64,000 bases of DNA from Petroclostridium sp. X23. Its GTDB lineage: Bacteria > Bacillota > Clostridia > SK-Y3. The position numbers and the translations under genes were made by a program. Positions 34,811 to 42,782 of the stretch are shown here, in pieces. The stretch spans positions 3,847,051 to 3,911,050 of the forward strand of contig NZ_CP124862.1 of the NCBI RefSeq assembly GCF_030013905.1. Direction: 5' to 3'. How positions within the stretch are numbered: position 1 is the first letter of the stretch; each line of letters starts with the position of its first letter. The notes beneath the pieces were generated by a model. The model was not told where the DNA came from. It saw nothing but the letters and a program-made list of their open reading frames with translations, and did not search any database.

Positions 34811-36328
34811 TTATGGATTGGGGTGTTTCCGCTTCCGTTTCATCAAAACGAATGCCACAACACCTATTACAAGCAAGATTCCGATAATTGATGCCAGGAG
34901 GGACCCGGAATTACCGGTCGCTTTCTCCCCGGCATTAGAGGATGCGGGAACAGATGCTTTTGCAGCTACATTGTCATCCGATCCAGAAACAGATCCAACG
35001 TTGATCGCCCATTCCCGTTTCAAATCGTCGGATTGAGCAATCAACGTCAATTGACCTTCTTTCTTTCCGGTAAATACACCGGTTGCCGCATCAATCTCCG
35101 CCAAATCGGTATTTGAAACACTCCAACTGATTGGAGTTGACACCCCTATAGGCTGAGCGTTCATCGTAACGCTCTCTCCGACCTGGATGTCGGTCTTGAT
35201 ATCCAGAGCCTGAATGGATTTGACCCATACATTGAGATCAAAAGAAAAGGCTTTTTCAGAGCCGTCTACGGAGATTGTTCCGGTGATAACTGCCGTTCCG
35301 GGAGAAATACCGGTAATAACACCATCTGCATCCACGGCGGCGACTTCAGGATTCTCTGATGTGCATGTGATCATCGCCGGAACATTTCCCGGCGTTACGG
35401 ATACCACCTTCGCCGTTTCACCGACAGGCAGAGTAGAGCGGGAAGGCATCGCAGTCACCAATGGTATGGAATATTCTAAACCATCTCCGATATCGGTTTC
35501 TGACCCTGCAACGGTAAGTGCTTCTTCGCCTTCCTCCAATACCACATCATAAACCGCTTCCATCATGGAATCAGCGGAACCATAAATGAGGATGGGTTCT
35601 TCGGTATCAATACGATAAACAGCGCTGAGGTCGTTGGCAATCAGAAATTCCCCGATTAGTACGCCGGTGTCTGCAAAAACAGCCTTCATATCATAAAACC
35701 AACCGTCCACTTCCATATCGGACATTTCCAGCCGATATTCGCCGTTATTGTGATTCAGGCTGGTCGTCGCTGTCGCGAGACCTTCAAGCAGTTCTCCCGC
35801 CGATTCCGGTGTAACCTCAAGAGACTCCCCCAGCCAGATGTAGATTCCTTCGACTGGAACAGGGAGCGTACCGGTCTGGGTAACTGTGATTGTATCTCCA
35901 TCAAGAACAAACCGTAGTGAAACCAACCCGTTTTCGGTTTCTTCTTCACAGGTACCGGTTCCGTCTTCTTCCACATAGAAAGTGCCCGATAAACGAAAGT
36001 CTGTGGAGATATCTTCGGCTTCGCTGCCTTGCATTACATCGAGTTCAAACAGTACACACCCATTATCCAGAGGCAACAGCTGCAGCTTTCCGCTGTTGTA
36101 CTGGCTTCCGTCCTTCTGGTTGAAGGTGCCTCTTACTTCATTCCAGTCACTCGGCGAAGCGGCCTGTACAGCTAAGTATCCCATCAGACATAGAAGCAAG
36201 GTCATGAGTACGGCGGCAAGCCCCCGGATTATCCTTCCAATACCCTTATAGCCCCGGAGACATACCGGCATGACCGAAAATCCAGCAATTTGCTTTCCTT
36301 TTATGTTATGTATTTTATCAATCTGCAT
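34811..36328 (-). CDS. Exported Ig-like (BIG2) protein with C-terminal membrane anchor
   Basis: About 505 residues from ATG 36328 (AAGGAGA upstream). A signal or membrane segment lies near residues 35-57 (GLAAVLMTLLLCLMGYLAV). A beta-rich middle follows. Two Ig-like domains occupy about 295-460, with AVDADGVITGISPGTAVITG and IDAATGVFTGKKEG as BIG2 hallmarks. The C-terminus is a hydrophobic helix (LLASIIGILLVIGVVAFVLM) plus KRKRK, so it is held by the membrane; there is no LPXTG motif. Likely surface structure or adhesion. Confidence 0.75.
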   Translation of the reverse strand: MQIDKIHNIKGKQIAGFSVMPVCLRGYKGIGRIIRGLAAVLMTLLLCLMGYLAVQAASPSDWNEVRGTFNQKDGSQYNSGKLQLLPLDNGCVLFELDVMQGSEAEDISTDFRLSGTFYVEEDGTGTCEEETENGLVSLRFVLDGDTITVTQTGTLPVPVEGIYIWLGESLEVTPESAGELLEGLATATTSLNHNNGEYRLEMSDMEVDGWFYDMKAVFADTGVLIGEFLIANDLSAVYRIDTEEPILIYGSADSMMEAVYDVVLEEGEEALTVAGSETDIGDGLEYSIPLVTAMPSRSTLPVGETAKVVSVTPGNVPAMITCTSENPEVAAVDADGVITGISPGTAVITGTISVDGSEKAFSFDLNVWVKSIQALDIKTDIQVGESVTMNAQPIGVSTPISWSVSNTDLAEIDAATGVFTGKKEGQLTLIAQSDDLKREWAINVGSVSGSDDNVAAKASVPASSNAGEKATGNSGSLLASIIGILLVIGVVAFVLMKRKRKHPNP

Positions 36329-36342
36329 TGTGTTCGTCTCCT

Positions 36343-37038
36343 TTATATCGAAATCGTGATGGTTGCCTGCTTTGGATTTCCGCCATCTACCCAATACTTG
36401 AGTATGTAACTGCCGCTCTTCATTTTAACGCCGCTTTCTGGGAAGTAATTCCATTTTGTGTACCAGTTAGTTTTATTATATGGATCTGTAAAGCTGAACG
36501 ATTTAACTAATTTTCCGTCATTCGTATATAGTTCAACGTGATACGTCTTGCCCTTCCCGTTTACAGACGTGAAGTTGAACTGTTGGCTGTAGGTGCCGTC
36601 CGCGTTTTTGACTTTGTAAGTATCTTTGAAATTTACACTAACAGTTTTCTTGTGGTTTATTACCCAAGAGAAGTTCTTTGAATTTCCATATCCATTCGTG
36701 GCTACTACATTCATTTTGTACTGGCCGTCAGGCGTATCAGCATAACTTCTTGAAAATGTATACTGTCTGGTACCGAAGGAGTAGATTGCTTCTATGGTAT
36801 CCCAACGTGAATAAACGTTACCACTTGCATCGGTTAAAAAAATCTCAAAAGTTCCGATCCCATTGTCCGGACAGGTCAGATCGATGACCATGGAGAACTT
36901 TCCATCCTTGTTGTAGCTTTTTACAAGTGTCGCGTTGCCGTCATATCCTGCGGCCATTGTGGAAACCGGCATCAAAAGAACCGTGAAAACAAATACCATC
37001 AGCAAGGCCACGTACCGTATGTAGAACTGTTTGTTCAT
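36343..37038 (-). CDS. Small secreted beta-rich protein
   Basis: 231 residues with a clear signal peptide (VALLMVFVFTVLLMPVSTMA, cleavage near 30). The rest is aromatic-rich beta sequence with internal likeness between FEIFLTDASGNVYSRWDT and YHVELYTNDGKLVKSFSF, suggesting two Ig-like or Y_Y_Y-type repeats. AAGGAGG upstream supports the start. It is the first gene of the minus-strand run and lies next to the candidate regulator dyad. I do not recognise a specific family. Confidence 0.6.
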   Translation of the reverse strand: MNKQFYIRYVALLMVFVFTVLLMPVSTMAAGYDGNATLVKSYNKDGKFSMVIDLTCPDNGIGTFEIFLTDASGNVYSRWDTIEAIYSFGTRQYTFSRSYADTPDGQYKMNVVATNGYGNSKNFSWVINHKKTVSVNFKDTYKVKNADGTYSQQFNFTSVNGKGKTYHVELYTNDGKLVKSFSFTDPYNKTNWYTKWNYFPESGVKMKSGSYILKYWVDGGNPKQATITISI

Positions 37039-37165
37039 AATTAAAACCTCCTTGATAAGCTAATTTAAACTTATAGACCGCCTTTACGCGTTGTATGTCA
37101 TGAATAGGACAAATGACGCCATTTTTCACGATATTTTAATAATATATCATAAGAAACGTCTATAC

Positions 37166-37185
37166 TATCACCCACCGGGTGATTT
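37166..37185. promoter_or_regulatory. Candidate operator dyad, copy 2
   Basis: TATCACCCACCGGGTGATTT contains a perfect 7-bp dyad (ATCACCC/GGGTGAT) in the divergent region between the secreted-protein run and the DUF3592 gene. On the minus strand it matches the dyad at 32904 in 17 of 20 positions. Confidence 0.55.
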
Positions 37186-37241
37186 TCATCCATTAAACAG
37201 AGTGGTATGATTTATAAAAAAGGTAAAGGATTGCAAGCAAC

Positions 37242-37289
37242 ATGAAAAAAGTGATAGTCGTACTTTGGTTTGCATCAATTTTTTATTAA
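37242..37289 (+). CDS. Fifteen-residue hydrophobic ORF
   Basis: MKKVIVVLWFASIFY resembles a truncated signal peptide; AGGTAAAGG precedes it. It could be a remnant or a leader of the next gene. Confidence 0.25.
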   Translation: MKKVIVVLWFASIFY

Positions 37290-37310
37290 TACTGAAAAAA
37301 GGGGTATGTG

Positions 37311-37724
37311 ATGATGAATGATTTATTGATCTTTTCAGCTATCGGATTGATTACGATGGTTCTGGGTATTGTTTTATTGAAGAACGAGAAGAGATTGTTT
37401 AAAGATCCTGTAACGACCGATGCAACGGTAGTAATCTATTATGACTATAGAAATCTTTCGGGAATGCATCCCACAACCATGTACACAATGGCGGTTGAAT
37501 ATTACCTTCCGGATGGTCAATTGATTCATGCACGTGAGCAACAAGGTTCAACCAATAAAAAATATGCTGTTGGCACAAAAATTGATATCGTATACAGCAG
37601 AGATAAACCAGATCTTTTTATTGTAAAAGGTGATAAATCCAGAATGTGTATTTTTTATGGGATGATTGTTACAGGCGCCTTAATGATGGTAGTCGGCATT
37701 ATTACTGTGCTTAATGGTGGATGA
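37311..37724 (+). CDS. DUF3592 membrane protein
   Basis: About 137 residues; GTG 37308 and ATGs at 37311 and 37314 are all possible behind AAAAGGGG. Helix 1 (LLIFSAIGLITMVLGIVLL) and helix 2 (YGMIVTGALMMVVGIITVL) flank an extracytoplasmic beta domain with VEYYLPDGQLIHA and YAVGTKIDIVYSRDKP, typical of DUF3592. Function unknown. Confidence 0.75.
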   Translation: MMNDLLIFSAIGLITMVLGIVLLKNEKRLFKDPVTTDATVVIYYDYRNLSGMHPTTMYTMAVEYYLPDGQLIHAREQQGSTNKKYAVGTKIDIVYSRDKPDLFIVKGDKSRMCIFYGMIVTGALMMVVGIITVLNGG

Positions 37725-37807
37725 GGGAACCAGTGTAAGAATTAAACTGAAAGGAAAATGAAACACAACAAAAAACCTAAAAACTATAGTTAACCAGGGA
37801 GGATGTT

Positions 37808-38608
37808 ATGAAAAGAATATTTAGTGCTTTATTAGCCGTAGTATTGGTATTCACAATGCTGGCAGGATGCTCATCCCGCAAGCAGACCACCGGTCAAAAA
37901 ACAGAAGAAGAGCTGAAGGCTGAGGTCAAGGCGGAAATGGAAGCAGAAGCCAGGATGAAGGAAGAGCTTAGGAAAGAAATCAGGTCGGAGCTGGAAGTCC
38001 AGCAAAAGGCCGGAGAAACAGCTTCAGGGCAAAGTAAGCCCAACGAAACCTCTTCTACGGAAAATAAGCAGAAAGAAGATGCCGCAAAAAATGATGCCAG
38101 GCAAAATGACAAAGCTGAGGCAGACTCTCCAATTGTGCTGTCGGTGCTTATGAACAAGGACGAAATCATAAATAAGCTTGGGAAGGGTTACACCTTTGAA
38201 ACCAAGCAAGAGGAGGGTTATTTTACATATTGTTCCTCACTGAAATACGAGGGCATTACATTTGATTTCAATTATGATACGGAAGAGCTGCCGGAAGGCA
38301 AAGCTCCGGACAACATAACAATTACCTCGGACAAATATGTCTTTAATTATGACTTCAAGGTTGGAGAACCTGCTCAAAAGGCTTTGGATTATTGTGAAAA
38401 GAATTTTAAGCATGCTTATGACATGCATATGGGACAGGATATTTTCGACGCATTTATGTACAAGGAGAAGAAAAGCTCCGGAGAAACGGCAGATACGAAT
38501 ATGGTCCTCAGATGGGAATATGATAAGGAAGGCGATTTTTCCAGTAAAAGTGAAGTGCCTGCCGATGCTGGGATAAAAACCATCCAATTATTTATCCCAA
38601 TTGATTAA
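37808..38608 (+). CDS. Coiled-coil lipoprotein
   Basis: 266 residues. Lipobox LAGC (Cys about 21) follows a signal sequence. Residues 30-70 are a strongly charged coiled coil (EELKAEVKAEMEAEARMKEE), then a Ser/Gln/Asp-rich linker to about 105, then a globular domain of about 155 residues that I do not recognise. GGGAGGATGTT supports ATG 37808. It ends before a strong terminator, so it closes the transcript. Confidence 0.7.
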   Translation: MKRIFSALLAVVLVFTMLAGCSSRKQTTGQKTEEELKAEVKAEMEAEARMKEELRKEIRSELEVQQKAGETASGQSKPNETSSTENKQKEDAAKNDARQNDKAEADSPIVLSVLMNKDEIINKLGKGYTFETKQEEGYFTYCSSLKYEGITFDFNYDTEELPEGKAPDNITITSDKYVFNYDFKVGEPAQKALDYCEKNFKHAYDMHMGQDIFDAFMYKEKKSSGETADTNMVLRWEYDKEGDFSSKSEVPADAGIKTIQLFIPID

Positions 38609-38648
38609 TCGGGGTAATCGGGGGATACTTATTAGGAAACAATTTACA

Positions 38649-38701
38649 TTTCACTCCCGCTGTAATAAACTTACAATAAATTTACGACAGCGGGAGTGAA
38701 A
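38649..38701. terminator. 15-bp perfect inverted repeat after lipoprotein gene
   Basis: Arms 38649-38663 and 38687-38701 (TTTCACTCCCGCTGT and its complement) flank a 23-base loop. Terminator or element end; A/T tails are present on both sides. Confidence 0.65.
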
Positions 38702-38788
38702 GAAGGGAAAAGAGAAGGGAAAAGGGTCAGGCTTGATAAATTGACAAACTATGAACATAATAGGTGAAATATGGTAATGGATTATAAG

Positions 38789-38884
38789 ATGCCAAGGAAA
38801 CCAAGGGTACATTATGAAGGTGCTTTATATCATGTAATGGGGAGAGGAAACAATGGAGAAAATGTATTTGAATCGGAAAAATAA
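38789..38884 (+). pseudogene. REP-associated tyrosine transposase (IS200-like), start fragment
   Basis: MPRKPRVHYEGALYHVMGRG then NNGENVF is the characteristic N-terminus of Y1 transposases. The frame stops after 31 residues. Confidence 0.75.
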
Positions 38885-38914
38885 AAAACGACTTTTTTAA
38901 TAGAGTCGTTTTTT
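38883..38914. terminator. Bidirectional terminator
   Basis: AAAAACGACT at 38884-38893 pairs with AGTCGTTTTT at 38904-38913. It ends the XRE gene on the minus strand and the transposase remnant on the plus strand. Confidence 0.8.
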
Positions 38915-38929
38915 AGAATTATTTATTTG

Positions 38930-39148
38930 TTAGTCTTTCGGATAAGGCTTTTTTTGGGTTGTCCTGTTTAATAGGTAATCAGTGCTTGTATTATGTAGGT
39001 CTGCTAGCTTGATTAAAATTCCAGTAGGTATATCCACTTCGCCACGTTCATAATTACTATAAATTCTTTGACTACAGTTAAGATATGATGCAACATGTGT
39101 CTGGGTCATATCCTTATCTTCACGTAAATTTCTTATTCTTTCATACAT
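38930..39148 (-). CDS. XRE-family regulator
   Basis: 72 residues, a single helix-turn-helix domain: RIRNLREDKDMTQTHVASYL, SQRIYSNYERGEVDIPTGIL. It is complete, with a GAGGTGAT ribosome site on the minus strand. Two matching palindromes lie directly upstream, so it probably represses itself and a plus-strand promoter across the gap. Confidence 0.88.
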   Translation of the reverse strand: MYERIRNLREDKDMTQTHVASYLNCSQRIYSNYERGEVDIPTGILIKLADLHNTSTDYLLNRTTQKKPYPKD

Positions 39149-39177
39149 GATAAAATCACCTCAGAATCATTATAGTT

Positions 39178-39223
39178 TAGCGAAGTATTCGCTATTGACA
39201 TCTAGCGATAATATCGCTAAAAT
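39178..39223. promoter_or_regulatory. Twin TAGCGA...TCGCTA operators over a divergent promoter
   Basis: TAGCGAAGTATTCGCTA at 39178-39194 and TAGCGATAATATCGCTA at 39203-39219 are 17-bp palindromes of the same design. A plus-strand promoter (TTGACA 39195-39200, 17-bp spacer, TAAAAT 39218-39223) is interleaved with them. The minus-strand TATAAT lies at 39169-39174. Confidence 0.75.
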
Positions 39224-39297
39224 TGAAATATGAAGGAGTTTAATTCTATTATTTCCAGATTAATGGTTAGACATTAAGAAAGGAGAAGAAAAAGGGA

Positions 39298-39435
39298 ATG
39301 GGTATGAATTTTATTCAAATGACATAGAGTGAACGTGTAGCAACAATCTTGGCATTAGGTGGGGTACTCATCGTAACTCTTATTATTGAAAGAATTGCTA
39401 AATGGAAGAAAAACAAAAGCACGAGAAATTTTTAA
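39298..39435 (+). pseudogene. Small membrane protein gene with an in-frame TAG
   Basis: AGGAG precedes ATG 39298. After nine codons a TAG interrupts, then the frame continues with one hydrophobic helix (ILALGGVLIVTLIIERIAKW) and a basic tail. It is probably inactivated by the stop, unless a downstream start is used. It lies under the XRE-controlled promoter. Confidence 0.4.
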
Positions 39436-39507
39436 TTCTCCGCACGGGAAGCTTCATAGGTCATAAGTGTAAACTTAAGATTATTTATTTTTTAAAAGAT
39501 GAAATGC

Positions 39508-39627
39508 ATGTGGGTTCACGGACATAAAAAAGGAAGGGGAAAAGCGTTACTCCAAGCTGCTGAAGCAGATGCAAAGGCGAGAGGAGCAAAAGCGATGGTT
39601 GCCTGGGGATGTCATTGCTTTCCGTAA
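39508..39627 (+). pseudogene. GNAT acetyltransferase fragment
   Basis: MWVHGHKKGRGKALLQAAEA then DAKARGAKAMVAWG is the acetyl-CoA loop region of a GNAT enzyme; both sides are lost. Confidence 0.55.
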
Positions 39628-39708
39628 TATTTGGCGTTAGCCTCAAAAATCAAGAGATTTTTTGCAGCACAATGGAAATTTGCCACATGATATGTCAGCG
39701 AAGCAGAT

Positions 39709-39894
39709 GTGCTGAATGATGCACTGTCTGGAATCACAGCTAAACAGTGGCGGGAAGAACACCCTGATAAGAGCGGAAATATCGGAGATTATGCAACATT
39801 AAACCAGTTGTTGGTTTTGGATAACAATGTTGGCATTGTCTACTCCTTGCCAACCATGAGGGTATTTTTATATAATATTGTACATAACAAATAG
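39709..39894 (+). pseudogene. KilA-N-type phage protein, C-terminal-like fragment
   Basis: VLNDALSGITAKQWREEHPD then GNIGDYATLNQLLVL resembles the C-terminal part of KilA-N phage proteins. The last 20 residues do not fit, so it is truncated or joined. No ribosome site. Confidence 0.4.
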
Positions 39895-39940
39895 TAAAAA
39901 CATTCTAGGAATTCCCTAATATTATGAGAGGAGATACAGA

Positions 39941-40256
39941 ATGAGAAAAGTACGTTTTGGAGTTTTAGGTTATGCTAGAATAGCAGAGAGAGAAGTTATA
40001 CCTGCCATGATGAAATCTGAGTCTGCTGAATTTCATGCAGTGGCAATCAAGAAGTCAAGAAAAGAGAAATTCCTGTATGGAGAAGTTTTGCTGTGATAAA
40101 ATCTATGAAAGTTATGAAGAACTTTTGCAGGATAAAGAGGGAAAATTATATCTTTATACAGAGAAAAAAGAAGAGGAGATATACGTTCCCCCTTGTTCAA
40201 GATATCAATTAGAAATTCTGGAATCAGGTGTTCAGTTAACAGGGAGGACAATATGA
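39941..40256 (+). pseudogene. Gfo/Idh/MocA oxidoreductase with middle deleted
   Basis: ATG 39941 (GAGAGGAGATACAG upstream) opens with VRFGVLGYARIAEREVIPAM, the NAD-binding start of the family. A frameshift near 40050-40075 moves to the frame of EKFCCDKIYESYEELLQD, and this is joined directly to EGKLYLYTEKKEEE and YQLEILESG, which resemble the C-terminal sheet. About 200 residues are missing. Confidence 0.65.
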
Positions 40257-40321
40257 ACCAATCAGTTATTCAACTACGTCTGTAAGGTATAAAGCCAAAT
40301 ATGCAGTGGATTGATCTATAG

Positions 40322-40450
40322 CTGGCTGCATTGCTTGGAATTATTGTTTTGAAAGAGAATTTGACATTTATAGCATTAGTGGGGACTTTTTTGGTTTTTA
40401 TCGGACTTGTTATAAACTCAAGTTCAAAACCTATCAAAGTAAAATTTTAA
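40322..40450 (+). pseudogene. EamA/DMT transporter, last-helix fragment
   Basis: LAALLGIIVLKENLTFIALV and GTFLVFIGLVINSSSK match the final two helices of a drug/metabolite transporter. No start is present. Confidence 0.6.
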
Positions 40451-40477
40451 AATGTTTTTGAATTTGGAGGGAAAATC

Positions 40478-40855
40478 TTGAAAAGACGTTTGATTTATTC
40501 TGTTCTATCCTTTGCATGCTTTACAGCTTGTGTTTTAATAGTTGAGTTATTTTCCAATAATCATTTTATTAGAGGATTTACGGGAGACATTATTATTATT
40601 TTACTAATATACTTTTTCATTAAAATTCTTTATGATTTTCACCCTTTGAAATTAATAATTTTTACTCTTCTTTTGGCGTTTACTACCGAATTATTACAGT
40701 ACATAAAGCTTATAAACATTTTAGGACTTGAACATAACAGACTTGCACAGTTAATTATAGGATCAGTTTTCGATCCGTTTGATTTGCTTGCATATACTAT
40801 TGGAGCAATTATAGTATATGTCTTTGATATAAAGCTAGTAAGAGAAATTGTTTAA
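40478..40855 (+). CDS. DUF2809 membrane protein
   Basis: 125 residues from TTG 40478, behind GGAGGG. Four hydrophobic segments; GDIIIILLIYFFIKILYDFH, TELLQYIKLINILGL and FDPFDLLAYTIGAIIVY are typical of DUF2809 (VanZ-like topology). Function unknown. The 290 bp after it contain one small hairpin (about 40873-40910) and no gene. Confidence 0.75.
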   Translation: MKRRLIYSVLSFACFTACVLIVELFSNNHFIRGFTGDIIIILLIYFFIKILYDFHPLKLIIFTLLLAFTTELLQYIKLINILGLEHNRLAQLIIGSVFDPFDLLAYTIGAIIVYVFDIKLVREIV

Positions 40856-41145
40856 CCTTATGCGGCAAGAAGTCTCCTACCTCTTAGCGATAGCGTAGGG
40901 GGAGGGAGTATGTCACATAGTTGATAATATGCTGATCCTGTTCTGTCATAGTAATATTAGGCATAAGTGAGATCTTCCAAATATCTTTGTTTTTTATCTT
41001 TAGATAATATAAAACTAACATATTTGGGTTGCTTATGCTTTCTTTTTGCCTATTTTTAGCCAATGTAATTATTGGATGCACTGGAAATTACAATTGTTTA
41101 CAATTCAGTGCACAACTCAAGTTATTAAATTAATTTCCGTTAACA

Positions 41146-41766
41146 TTAATAATTCTTCTTTATAATTAGTGATTTTATTTTTTCAAATATAATATCTCTG
41201 TTTGCGGGAGTTATTGTAAATAAATCTATATTAGGGTTATTACGTATATAGTCAAGTAAAGGTGTATTGTTCGGCTTTATTACGCCAAATACTATATAGT
41301 CATTGTTGATAATTTCCTTTATTTTTGCAGAGAATTTTGGCGCTTTGCTTTCAAGAAAGCCTATTTCATCCATTACTACAATACTGCCTTTTGGAATGTT
41401 TGAAAGCAGCTGTACACCTGTTGTTTCAAAAATTTCGGTATGTGCTGTAAATTGCTTGCTGCCTGTAAGATCAGCAACACAATTTGCTTGTGATTTTATT
41501 TTTTTACCCGTTGCCGGATATATATATACTTTACCTATGTCATAGTGCTTATCTCCTACAGTGTCCTTTTCAGTACGGTAGCCGTATATTTTTTTATTAT
41601 AATGTATAAGATTAAGAAGCCGGTTAAGGAGAGTTGTCTTTCCTACACCAATTTCACCTGTTAACATAATTTTCTTCAATATTATTGCTCCTTGAATAAA
41701 ATATTCTGCTACCGCCTCAGAACGTCCGCTTATATCATGAATTTGCTTTGTGGACAAAGAACTCAT
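41146..41766 (-). CDS. THEP1-like P-loop NTPase
   Basis: 206 residues if the ATG at 41766 is used, which overlaps the preceding XdhC-like stop (ATGA). A TTG at 41679 with AAGGAG gives the more usual N-terminus. LTGEIGVGKTTLLNRLL is Walker A and GSIVVMDEIGFLESKA is Walker B of the NTPase_1/THEP1 family. Its position right after an XdhC end fragment suggests a former role in molybdenum-hydroxylase maturation, where small NTPases accompany XdhC. The gene itself looks complete. Confidence 0.75.
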   Translation of the reverse strand: MSSLSTKQIHDISGRSEAVAEYFIQGAIILKKIMLTGEIGVGKTTLLNRLLNLIHYNKKIYGYRTEKDTVGDKHYDIGKVYIYPATGKKIKSQANCVADLTGSKQFTAHTEIFETTGVQLLSNIPKGSIVVMDEIGFLESKAPKFSAKIKEIINNDYIVFGVIKPNNTPLLDYIRNNPNIDLFTITPANRDIIFEKIKSLIIKKNY

Positions 41767-41912
41767 TGAGCAATTTCACCGCTTGTACGCAATGTAATAA
41801 GCTGCCCTGCAATGCTGATAGCAATTTCTGCGGGTGTTTCACCCTTAATGTTTGATAGCCTAATGGGTGTTGTAATACGTTTAATATCTTCTTTTGTAAA
41901 GCAATGAGACAT
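41763..41912 (-). pseudogene. XdhC-family protein, C-terminal fragment
   Basis: FTKEDIKRITTPIRLSNIKG and ETPAEIAISIAGQLITLRT match the end of XdhC/CoxI proteins, which insert sulfurated molybdenum cofactor into hydroxylases. The NAD-binding front is absent. Confidence 0.65.
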
Positions 41913-41989
41913 TATGCTTGTTATTAAGCTCAAAATGCTTTAATCGGAAAATCTTTCTAGTAAAAACATAGCGCATTGCTCTATAAATG

Positions 41990-42548
41990 TCAAGTTAAGA
42001 AAACTTTGGGCTTGTCCATTTTAAAAAATATCAAATGAGAGGATGGTTCGAGACCACTGAACAGCTCTTTGCTACTGATCATTCTGGTACTTTTTGAGTT
42101 TTTAACCATATATGTACCTTTTTACTTCCATTAAATATCGAAATTCCAAAAAAAAATAGAATATATGTAAAAAAAACTTGATTTTTGTTAATATAATGCT
42201 TATAATTAATTCTGTTATAACATTACAAAAATAAATGAAACATTACAAAAATCAATTTAAAAATATTAATGCAAATTGAATACTGATATAGAAACGCATC
42301 TTAACAGTACATAACGTAATATAAAGCGCAATTTGCACTGCTTATTTACAACTAAAATCATAATTCCTATCAAAAGGGACATAGTAAAGCAAATTCCATG
42401 CACGATGGTTAGGCAATAAAAACAAATAAAAATAAACAAAACATAATAATATGCAATTAAAATAAATATTGAAAACCTAAATCATTTAAATAAAAATATT
42501 AAAACATTTTTATTATGCTTACCCTGTAAAAATCCCGGATAGCATTCT
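41990..42548. other. AT-rich intergenic stretch
   Basis: About 560 bp of very AT-rich DNA separate the XdhC/NTPase remnant from the surface cluster. No ORF or clear RNA structure could be supported. Confidence 0.5.
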
Positions 42549-42700
42549 ATAGGAGGTTTTGAAAAAGGCTGATTCAGCATATAGAAGGAGTGAAGCATAG
42601 GGGCGGACCTACTGCTGTACTTGTTTTTTTAGGGAAGCTGTAGGCCCCATCCCTATGTTTTGCGACTGACCAATCAAGCACTTTTTCACAACCTCATATA
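42549..42700. repeat. About 150-bp imperfect palindrome (MITE-like or structured leader)
   Basis: The outer arms 42549-42568 and 42681-42700 match at 17 of 20 positions (TATAGGAGGTTTTGAAAAAG). Inside, CATAGGG at 42596-42602 pairs with CCCTATG at 42651-42657, and an inner GGACCTAC/GTAGGCCC stem follows. The whole could fold into one long hairpin. It is either a miniature inverted-repeat element or part of the leader of the cluster that starts 80 bp later. Confidence 0.55.
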
Positions 42701-42782
42701 GAGTTCAGTTAAATATTAATTTCCAAATAAAAAGTAAAAACATTTACCATTAATTTAATAAAAGAAAGGATGTGGAAATTTG

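Noticed and set aside
34811..36328. LPXTG-type sortase anchor in the Ig-like protein
   Set aside because: The C-terminus has a membrane helix and basic tail, but no LPXTG-like motif precedes it.
42549..42700. Molybdenum-cofactor riboswitch
   Set aside because: The position is tempting, but I could not match the known conserved core of that RNA, and the symmetric outer arms fit a palindromic element better.
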